Below are positions 46,206-56,150 of a stretch of DNA of 64,000 nucleotides, one piece after another. The notes beneath the pieces are model-generated. The model had not been told where the DNA came from and did not search any database. It saw only the letters and a program-made list of their open reading frames with translations. Position numbers and translations under genes: made by a program. Each line of letters starts with the position of its first letter. The stretch's first letter is position 1. This DNA comes from CAYPTB01 sp964413535 (lineage in GTDB: Bacteria; Planctomycetota; UBA1135; GCA-002686595): NCBI GenBank assembly GCA_964413535.1, contig CAYPTB010000008.1:186001-250000 (forward strand), given 5' to 3'.

Positions 46206-46211
46206 TAGAAT
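46206..46211 (+). promoter_or_regulatory. candidate -10 element (TAGAAT) of the ABC/AttH operon
   Basis: TAGAAT ends 12 nt before the ATG at 46224, the best match in the window to a TATAAT-type box. The predicted leader would be only ~6 nt. No SD is seen between. Confidence 0.5.
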
Positions 46212-46223
46212 CCGCGGCCCGCG

Positions 46224-46924
<701 letters not shown>

Positions 46925-46928
<4 letters not shown>

Positions 46929-49495
46929 GCGGCTTGCTCGCACTCGCCAGCCTGCGCAGCCTCGTGCGGCATCCATGGCAGATCGCGCTGTCGATCCTGG
47001 GCGTCGCGCTGGGCGTGGCCGTGGTCGTGGGCATCGATCTCGCGAGCGTGTCGGCCTTGCGCGCCTTCGAGCTCTCTGCGGAGAGCATGACGGGCCGCGC
47101 GACGCATGCTCTGCGCGGAGGTCCGAGCGGCTTCGACGAGGCGCTCTACACGCGGTTGCGCCGCGCCTATCCCGATCTCCAGCTCGCGCCGGTGGTCGAG
47201 CACGACGTGCGGACGGTGGGAGCAGAGCGCCGCACGCTCACGCTGTTCGGCATCGATCCGATCGCGGACGCCGCGCTGCGCCCGTGGTTCGGGAGGGGCG
47301 GGGGGGGTGGAAGCGGCGCGAGAGCGAGCGGGCGGAGCGCGGCGCTGATCGTGGAGCAGGGCGCGGCGCTCCTCGCGAGCGACACGGCGAAGGGCCTGGG
47401 CGTCGCGATCGGCGACGAGCTCTCCCTGCGCGTCGACAGCAAGATCGCGAGCGTCCGCATCAGCGACCTGCTCGAGCCCAAGGACGATCTCTCGCGTCGC
47501 GCCCTCGAAAACCTCTTGATCGTCGACGTGTCGACCGCGCAGGAGCTGCTCGGCCGCGTGGGCTCGCTGACGCGCGTCGACGTGGTGCTGCCGCCCGGTC
47601 CGAGCGGCGAAGCGCTGCTCGCGCGCCTGCGCGCCGAGCTGCCCGCCGGCACGGAGCTCGAGCCGGCCGCGGCGCGCTCGCAGAGCACCGCGGACATGAC
47701 GCGCGCCTTCGACCTCAACCTGCGGGCGCTCGCGTTGCTCGCGCTGCTGGTCGGGATGTTCCTGATCTACAACACGATGACGTTCTCGGTCGTGCGGCGG
47801 CGCGCGCTGCTCGGCGCGCTGCGCACGCTGGGCGTCTCGCGCGCGCAGGTCTTCCGCGCCGTGTGGAGCGAAGCGCTATGGATCGGCTCGCTCGGAACGG
47901 CGCTCGGTCTCGTACTCGGGGTCGAGCTCTCGCGCTACCTCGTCGAGCTCTCCGTGCGCACGCTGAACGACCTGTACTTCACGGTCTCGGTCAGTCGGAT
48001 CGACCTCGCGCCGTCCGTGCTCGCGAAGGGAGCGCTGCTCGGTCTCGGGGCGAGCCTGGCGGGCACGCTGGCGCCGGCGCTCGAAGCGTCGCGCAGCGCG
48101 CCGCGCGTGGTGCAGCTGCGCTCGACGCTCGAAGCGCGCACGAAAAGCCTCCTGCCACGGCTGGCGCTCGGAGGGATCCTGCTCGGAGCCCTCGCGGCAC
48201 TGTGTCTGTGGCTCCCCGGGCAAGGCCTGGGGTTCGCCTTCCTCGGGCTGTTCGGAATGCTGTGCGCGTTCGCGTTGCTCGCGCCGGTGCTGACGGTCGC
48301 GCTCGCGCGCATGGCGTCGGTCCCGCTGGGCGCGGTGCTCGGTCTCTTCGGGCGCCAGGCCGCACGCGGCGTCGTCGCCAACCTCTCGCGCACCTCCGTC
48401 GCCATCGCGGCGCTCGCGATCGCGCTCTCGTCGACGGTCGGCATGGGCGTGATGGTGGCGAGCTTCCGCGCCACGCTCGTGCGTTGGCTCGACATCACGC
48501 TGCAGGCCGACGCCTTCGTCTCCGCGCCGAGCCTGGTGTCGAGCCGCAACACGTCGACGCTCGATCCCGCGCTGATCGAGCTCGTCCGGCGGGAGCCCGG
48601 GATCGACGCGATCAGCACCTACCGCGGCGTGCTCCTCGATTCCGCCGCGGGACCGCTCAACCTGGCCGCGATCGAGCTCCCCGAGCGCGGCCTGCGCGCG
48701 TTCCACTTCATGGAAGGCCGTCCGGAGGAGATCTGGCGAGCTTTCGAGGCCGACGGAGCCGCGATCGTCTCCGAGTCGTTCGCCTGGCGGCACGGCGTCG
48801 AGGTCGGCGGCACGATCGAGCTCCCGACCGATCGTGGCCCGCACGCGTTCCCCGTGGCGGGCATCTTCTACGACTACACGAGCGACCGCGGCTTCGCGAT
48901 GCTCGCGCGCGCGACCTACGAGCAGTTCTGGCGCGACCGAGCCGTGTCGTCGATCGGATTGTTCACCACGGCCACGACCGACGTCGACGAGTTGGTGGTA
49001 CGCGTGCGCGCGCTCGTGCCCGAGGACCAAGAGGTGCTCGTGCGCTCCAACAAGGCGCTGCGCGAGGGCTCGATGTTCGTCTTCGAGCGCACGTTCGCGA
49101 TCACGAACGTTTTGCGGCTGCTCGCGACGGCCGTGGCCTTCGTGGGCGTCCTGTCGGCGCTGCTCGCGCTCGAGTTGGAGCGCGAGCGCGAGCTCGGCGT
49201 GCTGCGCGCGTTGGGCGCGCTCCCGCGGCAGGTCGGGCTCTTGGTCGTGACCGAAACGGGCTTGATGGGAGTCATCGCCGGACTCCTGGCGCTCCCGCTG
49301 GGACTCGTGCTGGCGTTGATCCTGATCCTGGTCGTCAACCGCCGCTCGTTCGGCTGGACGCTCGAGATCGAGCTCGCGCCGAGCGTCTTCGCGAGCGCAT
49401 TCTTCCTCGCGCTGTTCGCGGCGCTCGTCGCAGGCCTCTATCCCGCATGGCGGATGTCGCGCACGCGGCCGGCACTGGCGTTGCGCGGTGAATGA
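46925..49495 (+). CDS. ABC transporter permease with two FtsX domains
   Basis: This 856-residue protein is read from a GTG at 46925 overlapping the ATPase stop. The N-terminal TM (RHPWQIALSILGVALGVAVV) is followed by a periplasmic domain, then a first FtsX block (ALALLALLVGMFLIYNTMTF, ALLGALRTLGVSRAQVFRAV), four further TM helices, a second periplasmic domain and a final FtsX block (LLATAVAFVGVLSALLALEL, ELGVLRALGALPRQVG, LPLGLVLALILILVVNRRS) ending YPAWRMSRTRPALALRGE. This is the long ~800-residue layout with ten TM segments used for extracting lipids or lipoproteins. An 8-G tract at 47300-47307 encodes part of a poly-Gly linker. Confidence 0.93.
47291..47310 (+). repeat. G-rich tract with an 8-G homopolymer inside the permease gene
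   Basis: GGGAGGGGCGGGGGGGGTGG lies in the first periplasmic domain and encodes RGGGGGS-like linker residues. The run of eight G (47300-47307) is a potential slippage site, and the four G-runs could form a quadruplex on the coding strand. Frame is maintained in this sequence. Confidence 0.7.
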
Positions 49496-50658
49496 CGATG
49501 AGGAACCCGCGCCTCCTGATCGCCCTGCCGTGGACCGCGGTGGCCGTCGCCATCGCGTTCGTCGTCGTCGGCGCGCTGCGCCGGAAGCCTGCGGAGGAAT
49601 TCCGAGCGCAGCTCTCGGCGATCGAGCAACTGGCGTCGCTCGACACCGAGGGTTATGCGCTCGCGGAAGGGCCGCGCGAGTTCGCCTTCCCCGCCGACCA
49701 CGGGCCGCACGACGGTTTCCGCACGGAGTGGTGGTACTTCACCGGCAACCTCGCGGGCGACGCCGGCGAGCACTTCGGCTACCAGCTCACGTTCTTCCGC
49801 ATCGCGCTCGCGCCGAACGAGACGCCGCGCGCATCGAAGTGGGCCACGAGCCACGTCTGGATGGCGCACTTCGCGCTCAGCGACGTCGGCGGCGAGCGCT
49901 TCACGGCATTCGAGCGGCTCGAGCGCGAGGCGCACGACCTCCCAGGCGCGCGCGCGGATCCCTGGCGCGTGTGGACGCGCGACTGGTCGGCGAGCTCCGA
50001 CTCGGCCTCCGCGTTCCCGTTGCGCTTGTCGGCGGCGCACGACGACGTCGCGATCGAGCTCGAGCTCTCCGCGGCGAAGCCGCCGGCGCTGCAGGGCGAG
50101 CGCGGACTCTCACGCAAGAGCGGTGCGCGCGGCAACGCTTCCTACTACTACTCGATGACGAGGCTCGCGACGGTCGGAACCGTGCGCCGGGGCGATCGGA
50201 GCATCGCGGTGCGCGGCTCGTCGTGGATGGACCGCGAGTGGAGCACGAGCGCGCTCGACGCGGACCAAGTGGGCTGGGACTGGTTCGCGCTCGAGCTCTC
50301 CGACGGCCGCGAGCTGATGTACTACCGCCTGCGGCTGCGCGACGGCTCGATCGATCCGTTCAGCCAGGGCAGCCTGATCGCCCTCGACGGGAGCGTGGAG
50401 CCGCTCGCCGCGGAGGACGTCGTGATCCGCGAGCTCGCGCAGTGGACGAGCCCGCACACGCGCGCCGTCTATCCGTCGCGCTGGCGTCTCACCGTGCCGT
50501 CGCGCGCACTCGAGCTCGAGATCGACCCCGCGCTCGAAGACCAGGAGCTCCGAGTCAGCGTCACCTACTGGGAAGGCGCCGTGCTCGTGCGCGGCACCGC
50601 GCTCGGCGCACCGATCGAGGGCCGCGGCTACGTCGAGCTCGTCGGCTACGAGGACTAG
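49492..50658 (+). CDS. AttH/CrtC-family lipocalin-like protein
   Basis: This 388-residue protein starts MTMRNPRLLIALPWTAV with an N-terminal TM anchor and overlaps the permease stop (ATGA). Signature blocks are FAFPADHGPHDGFRTEWWYF, GEHFGYQLTFFRIAL, WATSHVWMAHFALSD and GSSWMDREWSTSALDADQVGWDWFALEL, defining the AttH/carotenoid 1,2-hydratase (CrtC) double-lipocalin fold. It would bind a hydrophobic ligand in the periplasm, likely cargo handed over by the upstream FtsX-type transporter. No carotenoid genes are near, so a hydratase role is not supported here. Confidence 0.92.
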   Translation: MTMRNPRLLIALPWTAVAVAIAFVVVGALRRKPAEEFRAQLSAIEQLASLDTEGYALAEGPREFAFPADHGPHDGFRTEWWYFTGNLAGDAGEHFGYQLTFFRIALAPNETPRASKWATSHVWMAHFALSDVGGERFTAFERLEREAHDLPGARADPWRVWTRDWSASSDSASAFPLRLSAAHDDVAIELELSAAKPPALQGERGLSRKSGARGNASYYYSMTRLATVGTVRRGDRSIAVRGSSWMDREWSTSALDADQVGWDWFALELSDGRELMYYRLRLRDGSIDPFSQGSLIALDGSVEPLAAEDVVIRELAQWTSPHTRAVYPSRWRLTVPSRALELEIDPALEDQELRVSVTYWEGAVLVRGTALGAPIEGRGYVELVGYED

Positions 50659-50734
50659 TTGGCGGCGAGGTCATCGCTGTACGGGATTCTGGCGCGACCG
50701 CGCGGATCGTGGCTGTCTTGGCGAGTACAGAGGG

Positions 50735-51043
50735 TCAGCGCTTCGCGCGCGTCTTCGCCTTCTTCTTTCGCAATCCGAGGCGGCTCGAGAGGGGGAAGCG
50801 CTCCGGGTGCTCGATGGAGTCGATCGCCAGGTCCCCGTCTAGCTCTGGCCAGTAGAGATGGCCGGGCGAGACGAGCCTCACGTCCAGGGCTGCTGCGATC
50901 GACGCCTCTCGGAACCACGGGAAGACTTCGAACGGGAGGAAGTGCTCGCGGTTCGCGACGAGGAGCCAGAGGCCGTGAGCCGAGACGTTGGTGACTTCAG
51001 CCTTCGAAGTGCGCTTTCCACGCCGTCCGGATTTCGCCTTCAT
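50735..51043 (-). CDS. DUF2442 family protein
   Basis: This 102-residue protein starts MKAKSGRRGKRTSKAEVTNV. The core SAHGLWLLVANREHFLPFEV followed by FPWFREASIAAA and HLYWPELDGDLAIDSIEHPE is the DUF2442 signature; the ends are Lys/Arg-rich. In other genomes the family is often found next to DUF4160 genes, sometimes proposed as toxin-antitoxin-like pairs; no DUF4160 is visible here. Isolated, minus strand, between two unrelated genes. The function is unknown. Confidence 0.85.
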   Translation of the reverse strand: MKAKSGRRGKRTSKAEVTNVSAHGLWLLVANREHFLPFEVFPWFREASIAAALDVRLVSPGHLYWPELDGDLAIDSIEHPERFPLSSRLGLRKKKAKTRAKR

Positions 51044-51198
51044 GCTCTTGGGCCAGTCTAAGGGCCGCTGCCAGATTCCGGCTCCGCTTCATCTCCCGGT
51101 GCTTTGCAGAGCGTTCCACTCGAGCGCGGGAAACCGGCTCTCGGCGACGCTGGCTGTGCAGGTTCGTGTGGCGGCAGCGCCGAGGGCGAGGCCACGCC

Positions 51199-51705
51199 TC
51201 AACGGCCGGTGAAGATCGTCGTCTCGTCGACGAAGCAGAGCGGCGTTCCGAACGGGTCGGCCGTGTAGAACGAGCGTTCGCCCCAGGGGCGCGCGGCGAT
51301 CGCGCCCATCGCGAGCCCGCCGTCGCCGGTCTCCGTCGAGAGGCCGCCCAGGCGCTTCGCGCGCTCGAAGACGGCTTCCAGATCGGACACGGCGAAGTAG
51401 AGGTGCTCGGGCAGCGGCTGCGCCGCCTTCTCGTCGCCGTCGCCCGAGGGTTGGTAGAGCGCGAGGATCACGCCGCCGCAGTCGAGGTAGTGGCGGCCGC
51501 CCGAGACGCGCTGGCCTTCGATTGCGAGCAGCTCGCCGTAGAAGCTCGCCGCGCGCTCGATGTCCGGCACGGGCACGATCACGCGGTAGAGACGCGGTGC
51601 GGGCGGCTTCGCCTCGCCCTCACCGCGAGACGTGCCGCCGAATGCGCCCGCGGCGATTCCAAGACCAAGCCATACCAGGATCCATGACGCGACGAGTTCC
51701 CGCAT
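51199..51705 (-). CDS. exported VOC-superfamily (glyoxalase-fold) protein
   Basis: From MRELVASWILVWLGLGIAAG (ATG at 51705) the protein is 168 residues with a signal peptide. The VOC fold is recognisable in LYRVIVPVPDIERAASFYGE, RHYLDCGGVILALYQP, HLYFAVSDLEAVFERAKRLG and WGERSFYTADPFGTPLCFVD, covering the paired beta-alpha-beta-beta-beta modules. The usual metal ligands (His, Glu) are partly present (HLYF, and the Asp/Glu region near the end). VOC proteins include glyoxalases, dioxygenases and resistance proteins; an exported one suggests an envelope role. The substrate is unknown. Confidence 0.85.
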   Translation of the reverse strand: MRELVASWILVWLGLGIAAGAFGGTSRGEGEAKPPAPRLYRVIVPVPDIERAASFYGELLAIEGQRVSGGRHYLDCGGVILALYQPSGDGDEKAAQPLPEHLYFAVSDLEAVFERAKRLGGLSTETGDGGLAMGAIAARPWGERSFYTADPFGTPLCFVDETTIFTGR

Positions 51706-51852
51706 GACCGTTACTCCCTTGGTCGAAGTCACGCGGGGCGAGTGCCCGCGTTGCCGACGTTCATCCTTACAGACGTTCGCCAAACGACAAGTAGTCAGCT
51801 TCCCCCGCTTCCGCCAGAGAATGGGATACTCTCGCGCGATCTCGAGAGCCCG

Positions 51853-53127
51853 ATGAGATCCCTGAGCTCCGCATCGCGACGTGGTCGGGACCGCGAAAAC
51901 ATCTCGACGGCGCTCAGGCGCTCGTTCGGCCCTCGCGTCGACACCTCCCCGTCCCGTAGCGCGCGTGTGTCGGTTCGAGTTCGCCTACAGCACGTGCTCG
52001 TCGCCGTGGCGTCGATCGCGACCGTTGCGTGCGAGCGCAATGTCGGCTTCCTCGAGATCCAAGATCTCCGGGACGATCCGCTGCACAAGGGCGGCGTTTC
52101 GCATCTGTACTCCGCTGGAGACCTCGATCGAGATGGCCTCGACGATCTCCTCGTTTCGCAGCCGAACTACGACAGCGAGAGGGGTCGCATCTTCGTTCTG
52201 AGCTCCGGAAGCTGGGACACGCTGTTCGAATTGGTCGGGAAGAAGCCCGGGTCGCAACTGGGAATCGCGGTCGGGTATCCACGCGATGTCGACGGCGACG
52301 AGCGACTCGACTACTGCATGGGGTCCGTCGACGAGGTCTTCGTCGTCTCCGGACGCGATGGAACGGCGATCTCTTCGTTCGGCGTGCGCGGGAGTCCGGC
52401 GTGGTCGCGCGGTGTCGCGTTTCGCCGGGCTCCCGAGCGCGACGAGACTCAGATCCTCGTGCTCGACAAGCGAGATGCGGGCTTCGGCCTGACGGAGTAC
52501 TCGATGCGAGCCCAATCCATCGGCGAAGTGACGCTGGATGTCGAGGGCCCGGGATGGGCGGTCCTCGTGACGGACAGCTCCATTCCTGACGACGTGTTCG
52601 TCGTCATGAGCGGAACGGACGCGTGCGACGTTTCCCGGATGCGCGGCTTGGAAGAGGTCTACCGCGTTCGTTTGCCCCTTCCGAGTTCGGGCGTTGCCGC
52701 TCAGGTGATGCTCGTGGACGAGGATCTCGATGGAGACGACTACCCGGAAGTCTTGGTCAGCATGATGTACGGTGCCGTGCTCTTGTCGGGACGACTCGGC
52801 GACATCCTCCTCCACCTGGACGTTCCCGCGGGGGCCGGTGCATTGTTCATCACCGAGGAGAGCAAGCCGCTTCCCGATCTCGTCGTCTCTGGATTCACGG
52901 TGGAGGGATACTCGATACGCCGGTACGACATCGCCTCGGGCACTCTCGTGGATTCGTCGACTCCGATCTGCGCCATGAACCTGCACTTCCTCCCCTTGCG
53001 GACCGCGACGTCGTTTCAGCAGGCCTCGATTGCCCTCGTCCTCGACCGCTGTAACGAGGCGTACGAAGAAACGGTGGAGGTTGCGGAGCTCGCTTTGCTG
53101 CCGTGGCAAGTCGCAAGCTCGAACTAG
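51853..53127 (+). CDS. FG-GAP/VCBS-like beta-propeller lipoprotein
   Basis: From the ATG at 51853 (MRSLSSASRR) the product is 424 residues. A hydrophobic stretch with lipobox TVAC follows a ~60-residue basic N-terminus, so a later GTG start near residue 41 is possible. Calcium-binding FG-GAP motifs appear as GDLDRDGLDDLLVSQP, VDGDERLDYCMG and DEDLDGDDYPEVLVS within repeats such as RIFVLSSGSWDTLFEL. This is an integrin-like propeller, usually involved in surface adhesion or sensing. GATACTCT at 51825-51832 is a possible -10. The substrate or partner is unknown. Confidence 0.82.
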   Translation: MRSLSSASRRGRDRENISTALRRSFGPRVDTSPSRSARVSVRVRLQHVLVAVASIATVACERNVGFLEIQDLRDDPLHKGGVSHLYSAGDLDRDGLDDLLVSQPNYDSERGRIFVLSSGSWDTLFELVGKKPGSQLGIAVGYPRDVDGDERLDYCMGSVDEVFVVSGRDGTAISSFGVRGSPAWSRGVAFRRAPERDETQILVLDKRDAGFGLTEYSMRAQSIGEVTLDVEGPGWAVLVTDSSIPDDVFVVMSGTDACDVSRMRGLEEVYRVRLPLPSSGVAAQVMLVDEDLDGDDYPEVLVSMMYGAVLLSGRLGDILLHLDVPAGAGALFITEESKPLPDLVVSGFTVEGYSIRRYDIASGTLVDSSTPICAMNLHFLPLRTATSFQQASIALVLDRCNEAYEETVEVAELALLPWQVASSN

Positions 53128-53184
53128 AGCGATCGCCCTCGTCCGAGACGCCGGTTGGAGGCCGAACGCCCGCTTCCTCCGTTG

Positions 53185-54087
53185 TCACGCCTTCGCGCGC
53201 TTGTTGGGTTTGTCCGACGCGACGCGTTCTTCGATGTAGCGCACGATGGCGCCGGCTACGTCGATGCCGGTGACGGTTTCGATGCCCTCGAGGCCGGGGG
53301 AGGAGTTCACCTCCATCACCACCGGGCCGTGCTTCGAGCGCAGCATGTCGACGCCGCACACGCGCAGGCCGGTGGCCTTGGCGGAGCGGATGGCGGTGCT
53401 GCGCTCCTCGGGGGTGAGCTTGACGTCGCTCGCGCTCCCGCCGCGATGCAGGTTCGAGCGGAACTCGCCGGGCGCGGCCTGGCGCAGCATGGAGGCGACG
53501 ATCTTGTCGCCGACGACGAAGGCGCGGATGTCGGCGCCGCCGGCTTCCTTCACGAACTCCTGCACGAGGATGTTCGCGTCGAGGCCGCGGAAGGCTTCGA
53601 TGACCGATTCGGCGGCCTTCTTCGTCTCGCACAGGACGACGCCGATGCCCTGGGTGCCCTCGAGGAGCTTGACGACGAGCGGCGCCCCGCCGACGAGCTC
53701 GATCACGCCGTCGACGTCCTTGGTGGAGTGCGCGAAGCCCGTCACGGGCAGTCCGATGCCCTTGCGCGAGAGCGTCTGCATGCAGCGCAGCTTGTCGCGC
53801 GAGCGCGCGATCGAGAGCGACTCGTTCACGGAGAACGCGCCCATCATCTCGAACTGGCGCACGACGGCCGTGCCGTAGAACGTGCGCGACGCGCCGATGC
53901 GCGGGATGACGGCGTCGACGACGAGCGGACGGCCGCGGTAGATCACCTCGGGCCGGCGCGAGGCGATGTTCATGTAGCAGCGCTCGTAGTCGACGACGCG
54001 CACGCGGTGGCCCGCCGCCTTCGCCGCCTCCTCGAGGCGCCGCGTCGAGTACAGGCTCGACTTCCGGGACAGGATGGCGATCTTCAT
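53185..54087 (-). CDS. rimK: RimK-type ATP-grasp ligase (ribosomal protein S6-L-glutamate ligase family)
   Basis: This 300-residue protein starts MKIAILSRKSSLYSTRRLEE. ATP-grasp elements are GIGLPVTGFAHSTKDVD, PLVVKLLEGTQGIGVVL (Gly-rich ATP loop), ILVQEFVKEAGGADIRAFVV and VMEVNSSPGLEGIE with the conserved metal-binding E-V-N. Length and order fit RimK, which adds glutamates to the C-terminus of ribosomal protein S6; some homologues make other peptide bonds. A palindrome GCGCCAGGTGGCGC (54092-54105) lies 4 nt upstream of the ATG and could be an operator. Family assignment is strong; S6 specificity is inferred. Confidence 0.92.
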   Translation of the reverse strand: MKIAILSRKSSLYSTRRLEEAAKAAGHRVRVVDYERCYMNIASRRPEVIYRGRPLVVDAVIPRIGASRTFYGTAVVRQFEMMGAFSVNESLSIARSRDKLRCMQTLSRKGIGLPVTGFAHSTKDVDGVIELVGGAPLVVKLLEGTQGIGVVLCETKKAAESVIEAFRGLDANILVQEFVKEAGGADIRAFVVGDKIVASMLRQAAPGEFRSNLHRGGSASDVKLTPEERSTAIRSAKATGLRVCGVDMLRSKHGPVVMEVNSSPGLEGIETVTGIDVAGAIVRYIEERVASDKPNKRAKA

Positions 54088-54672
54088 CTCGGCGCCAGGT
54101 GGCGCGTGCGGGCTCCGGACTCGGGGCGTCGCCGGCCAACGAGCCTAGCGCCGCGAGCGGAAGTCGACCTGCGCGTGTTCCCCCGGGGCGGCGTCGGGGT
54201 CGCGGCGCGGAGGATCCGGGGTTTGCGCGGGCGGGAACGGCTGCCTTGACTCCAGAGCTCGCTCGAAGCCTCGTCCTGGAACCGCTGGGGACGGGGAGAT
54301 CGCCGTGGCGGGGAGCGCCGTCAGGTTCACGATCGGAGATCGCCGACTTCGTGCTCGGCCTCGTCTTCCTCGACTCAAGCGGGACGTACGGGTGGGAGTG
54401 AGCGTGTAAGCGATGGTCGAGTCGCCGAAAGGGCGGGGTGGGGCCGGGAGCATGGGGCGCTCCCGCGATGCAAGGAAAGGCCGTTTACGTGACCCTGCCC
54501 GCCCTGGCCCCGGCGGGCGAACCCGCGTGAAAGTTGCAGGGGCGCTCGCGCCGGATGTCGGGGGCAGTACCGGTGCGCGGGCCGAGAGCCTATCCTGTGC
54601 GCCCTCCGCCCGCGCTTCCTCGAGTCCAGAGCGACGCCGCCGAGAGCGGGCGCGCCCGAGGACGGGGACACG
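54088..54672. other. divergent intergenic region upstream of the amidohydrolase cluster
   Basis: About 585 bp with no coding-like frame I trust. It holds the palindrome at 54092-54105 next to rimK, a hairpin GCCCGCC/GGCGGGC (54497-54503 with 54512-54518) and TATCCT at 54591-54596, 82 nt before the first amidohydrolase start. It is a reasonable place for the cluster promoter and its control sites. Confidence 0.5.
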
Positions 54673-56019
54673 GTGCTTCGAGTGATCCCCATGATCGAGT
54701 GGTTCGGGCTCTTCGCCGTGTCGTTCTTCAGCGCGCCGAGCGCGGGCGAGACGATCTGGATCCAGGCCGAGCGCATCATCGTTCGTCCGGGAGAGGAGAC
54801 GAGCGGGGCGGTGCTCGTTCAGAACGGGGTGATCGTGGCGGTCGGCGAAGGGGTGACGGCGCCGGAGGGGGCGCGCTCGATCCAGGGACGCGTGGTGTGC
54901 GCCGGCTTTCTCGACGCCTGGTCGACCCTGGGGATGGATTCGGCGGCCGCCGCGGAGGCCAAGTCCAGCCCGGCGACACGCGCCCTCGACGGACTCGATC
55001 CCTATGGGGACGACCACCTGCGGCGCGAGACGCTCGAGGCGGGCGTGACGTCGCTGCGGATCCAGGCCGGCGTCGAGTCGCCGCTGTCGGGGCTGTCCGC
55101 CGTGGTGCGCAACGATCCCGGCGCGAGCACGGCGGGCTTGACGTTGCTCGCGGACGCGGCCGTGGCGGCGACGATCGGCGTCACGCGGGCGGGGCGCACG
55201 CCGGACGTGTTCGACCGCGTGAACGAGGTCGACAAGCTCGTTTCCTCGATCGAGGCGGGCCTCGCCCATCGGAAGTCGCAGCTCGACTACGAGGAGAAGC
55301 TCGCCGCGTGGAAGAAGGAGATCGCGGCCAAGGAGGAGGAGCTCGACAAGGACTTCAAGAAGGCCAAGAAGAAGCGCGACGACGAGAAGGCCGAGGCCGA
55401 GGAGGAAGGCAAGGAGTTCAAGGAGGGGAAGTACAAGGAGGAGAAGCAGCCGAACGCCCCGCGCTTCGACGCCGACAAGGATGTCCTCGCGCGCGTGGGA
55501 GCCGGCGAGCTGCCGCTCGTGGTCGAGGTCCACCGCGCGCCCGAGCTACGTGAGCTGCTCGCGAAGACGAAGCCCTTTGCGCGGCTGCGCCTGATCCTCG
55601 CCGGCGCGAGCGAGGCGCGCCCCTTCGCCGACGAGCTCGCCGAGCGCCACATCGCCGTCATTGTGTGGCCGGCGCCGATGGGGCTCCCGCGCGTGAGCGA
55701 GTACGAGCAGCACGACCTCGAGCTGGCCGCGGCCCTGCACGAGGCCGGCGTCACGGTGCTGTTCGGGAGCGGCGGGGAGGGCGGGGCGCGCGACCTCCCC
55801 GTGCTCGCGGCGCTCGCCGTCGCCCACGGCCTCGAGCGCCAGGCGGCGCTCGAAGCCCTGACGCTGGCCCCGGCGCGGAGCTTCGATCTGAGCGGCCGGA
55901 TCGGCACGGTGGAGCGCGGCAAGGACGCAGACCTGCTCGTCCTCGACGGCGAGCCGCTCGACGTCGCCACGCGGCCCCGGTACGTGATCTTGGGCGGCCA
56001 GGTCGTGGTGGAGCCCTAG
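54673..56019 (+). CDS. exported amidohydrolase-like protein 1, HxH motif lost
   Basis: This 448-residue protein is read from a GTG at 54673; an ATG six codons later (54691, MIEWFGLFAVSFFSAPSA) is an equally plausible start with a signal peptide. The imidazolonepropionase-type pattern is clear: IWIQAERIIVRPGEETSGAVLVQNGVIVAVG at the N-terminus and GKDADLLVLDGEPLDVATRP at the C-terminus. The metal-binding HxH after the first sheet is replaced by DAWSTLG, and the late metal Asp by SGGEGG, so catalysis by the classical metal route is unlikely. Residues ~200-265 are a Lys/Glu-rich coiled-coil insertion beginning DYEEKLAAWKKEI. The next gene starts 131 bp downstream. Confidence 0.86.
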   Translation: MLRVIPMIEWFGLFAVSFFSAPSAGETIWIQAERIIVRPGEETSGAVLVQNGVIVAVGEGVTAPEGARSIQGRVVCAGFLDAWSTLGMDSAAAAEAKSSPATRALDGLDPYGDDHLRRETLEAGVTSLRIQAGVESPLSGLSAVVRNDPGASTAGLTLLADAAVAATIGVTRAGRTPDVFDRVNEVDKLVSSIEAGLAHRKSQLDYEEKLAAWKKEIAAKEEELDKDFKKAKKKRDDEKAEAEEEGKEFKEGKYKEEKQPNAPRFDADKDVLARVGAGELPLVVEVHRAPELRELLAKTKPFARLRLILAGASEARPFADELAERHIAVIVWPAPMGLPRVSEYEQHDLELAAALHEAGVTVLFGSGGEGGARDLPVLAALAVAHGLERQAALEALTLAPARSFDLSGRIGTVERGKDADLLVLDGEPLDVATRPRYVILGGQVVVEP

Positions 56020-56116
56020 CAGCCCGTGAACGTCGAGCCTGCATCGTCACCTCTTCTCAGGCCGAACCAGCCGACTTCTTCCTTGCAACCGACCCACAGA
56101 GCTCGGGCCGCGTGCG

Positions 56117-56122
56117 TACCCT
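56117..56122 (+). promoter_or_regulatory. candidate -10 element (TACCCT) inside the amidohydrolase cluster
   Basis: TACCCT lies 28 nt before the ATG at 56151, in the only gap (131 bp) of the cluster long enough for a promoter. It may allow a second transcript covering genes 2-6. Inferred from position and similarity to the other TAnnnT elements. Confidence 0.35.
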
Positions 56123-56150
56123 CTGGCCCGCCGTCCCGGGACCGCGCCTC

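Noticed and set aside
54145..55533. A 462-codon minus-strand frame rich in Leu and Arg over the first amidohydrolase gene
   Set aside because: Its Leu-rich runs are the antisense of the Lys/Glu-rich insertion (CTC/CTT opposite GAG/AAG); no other support.
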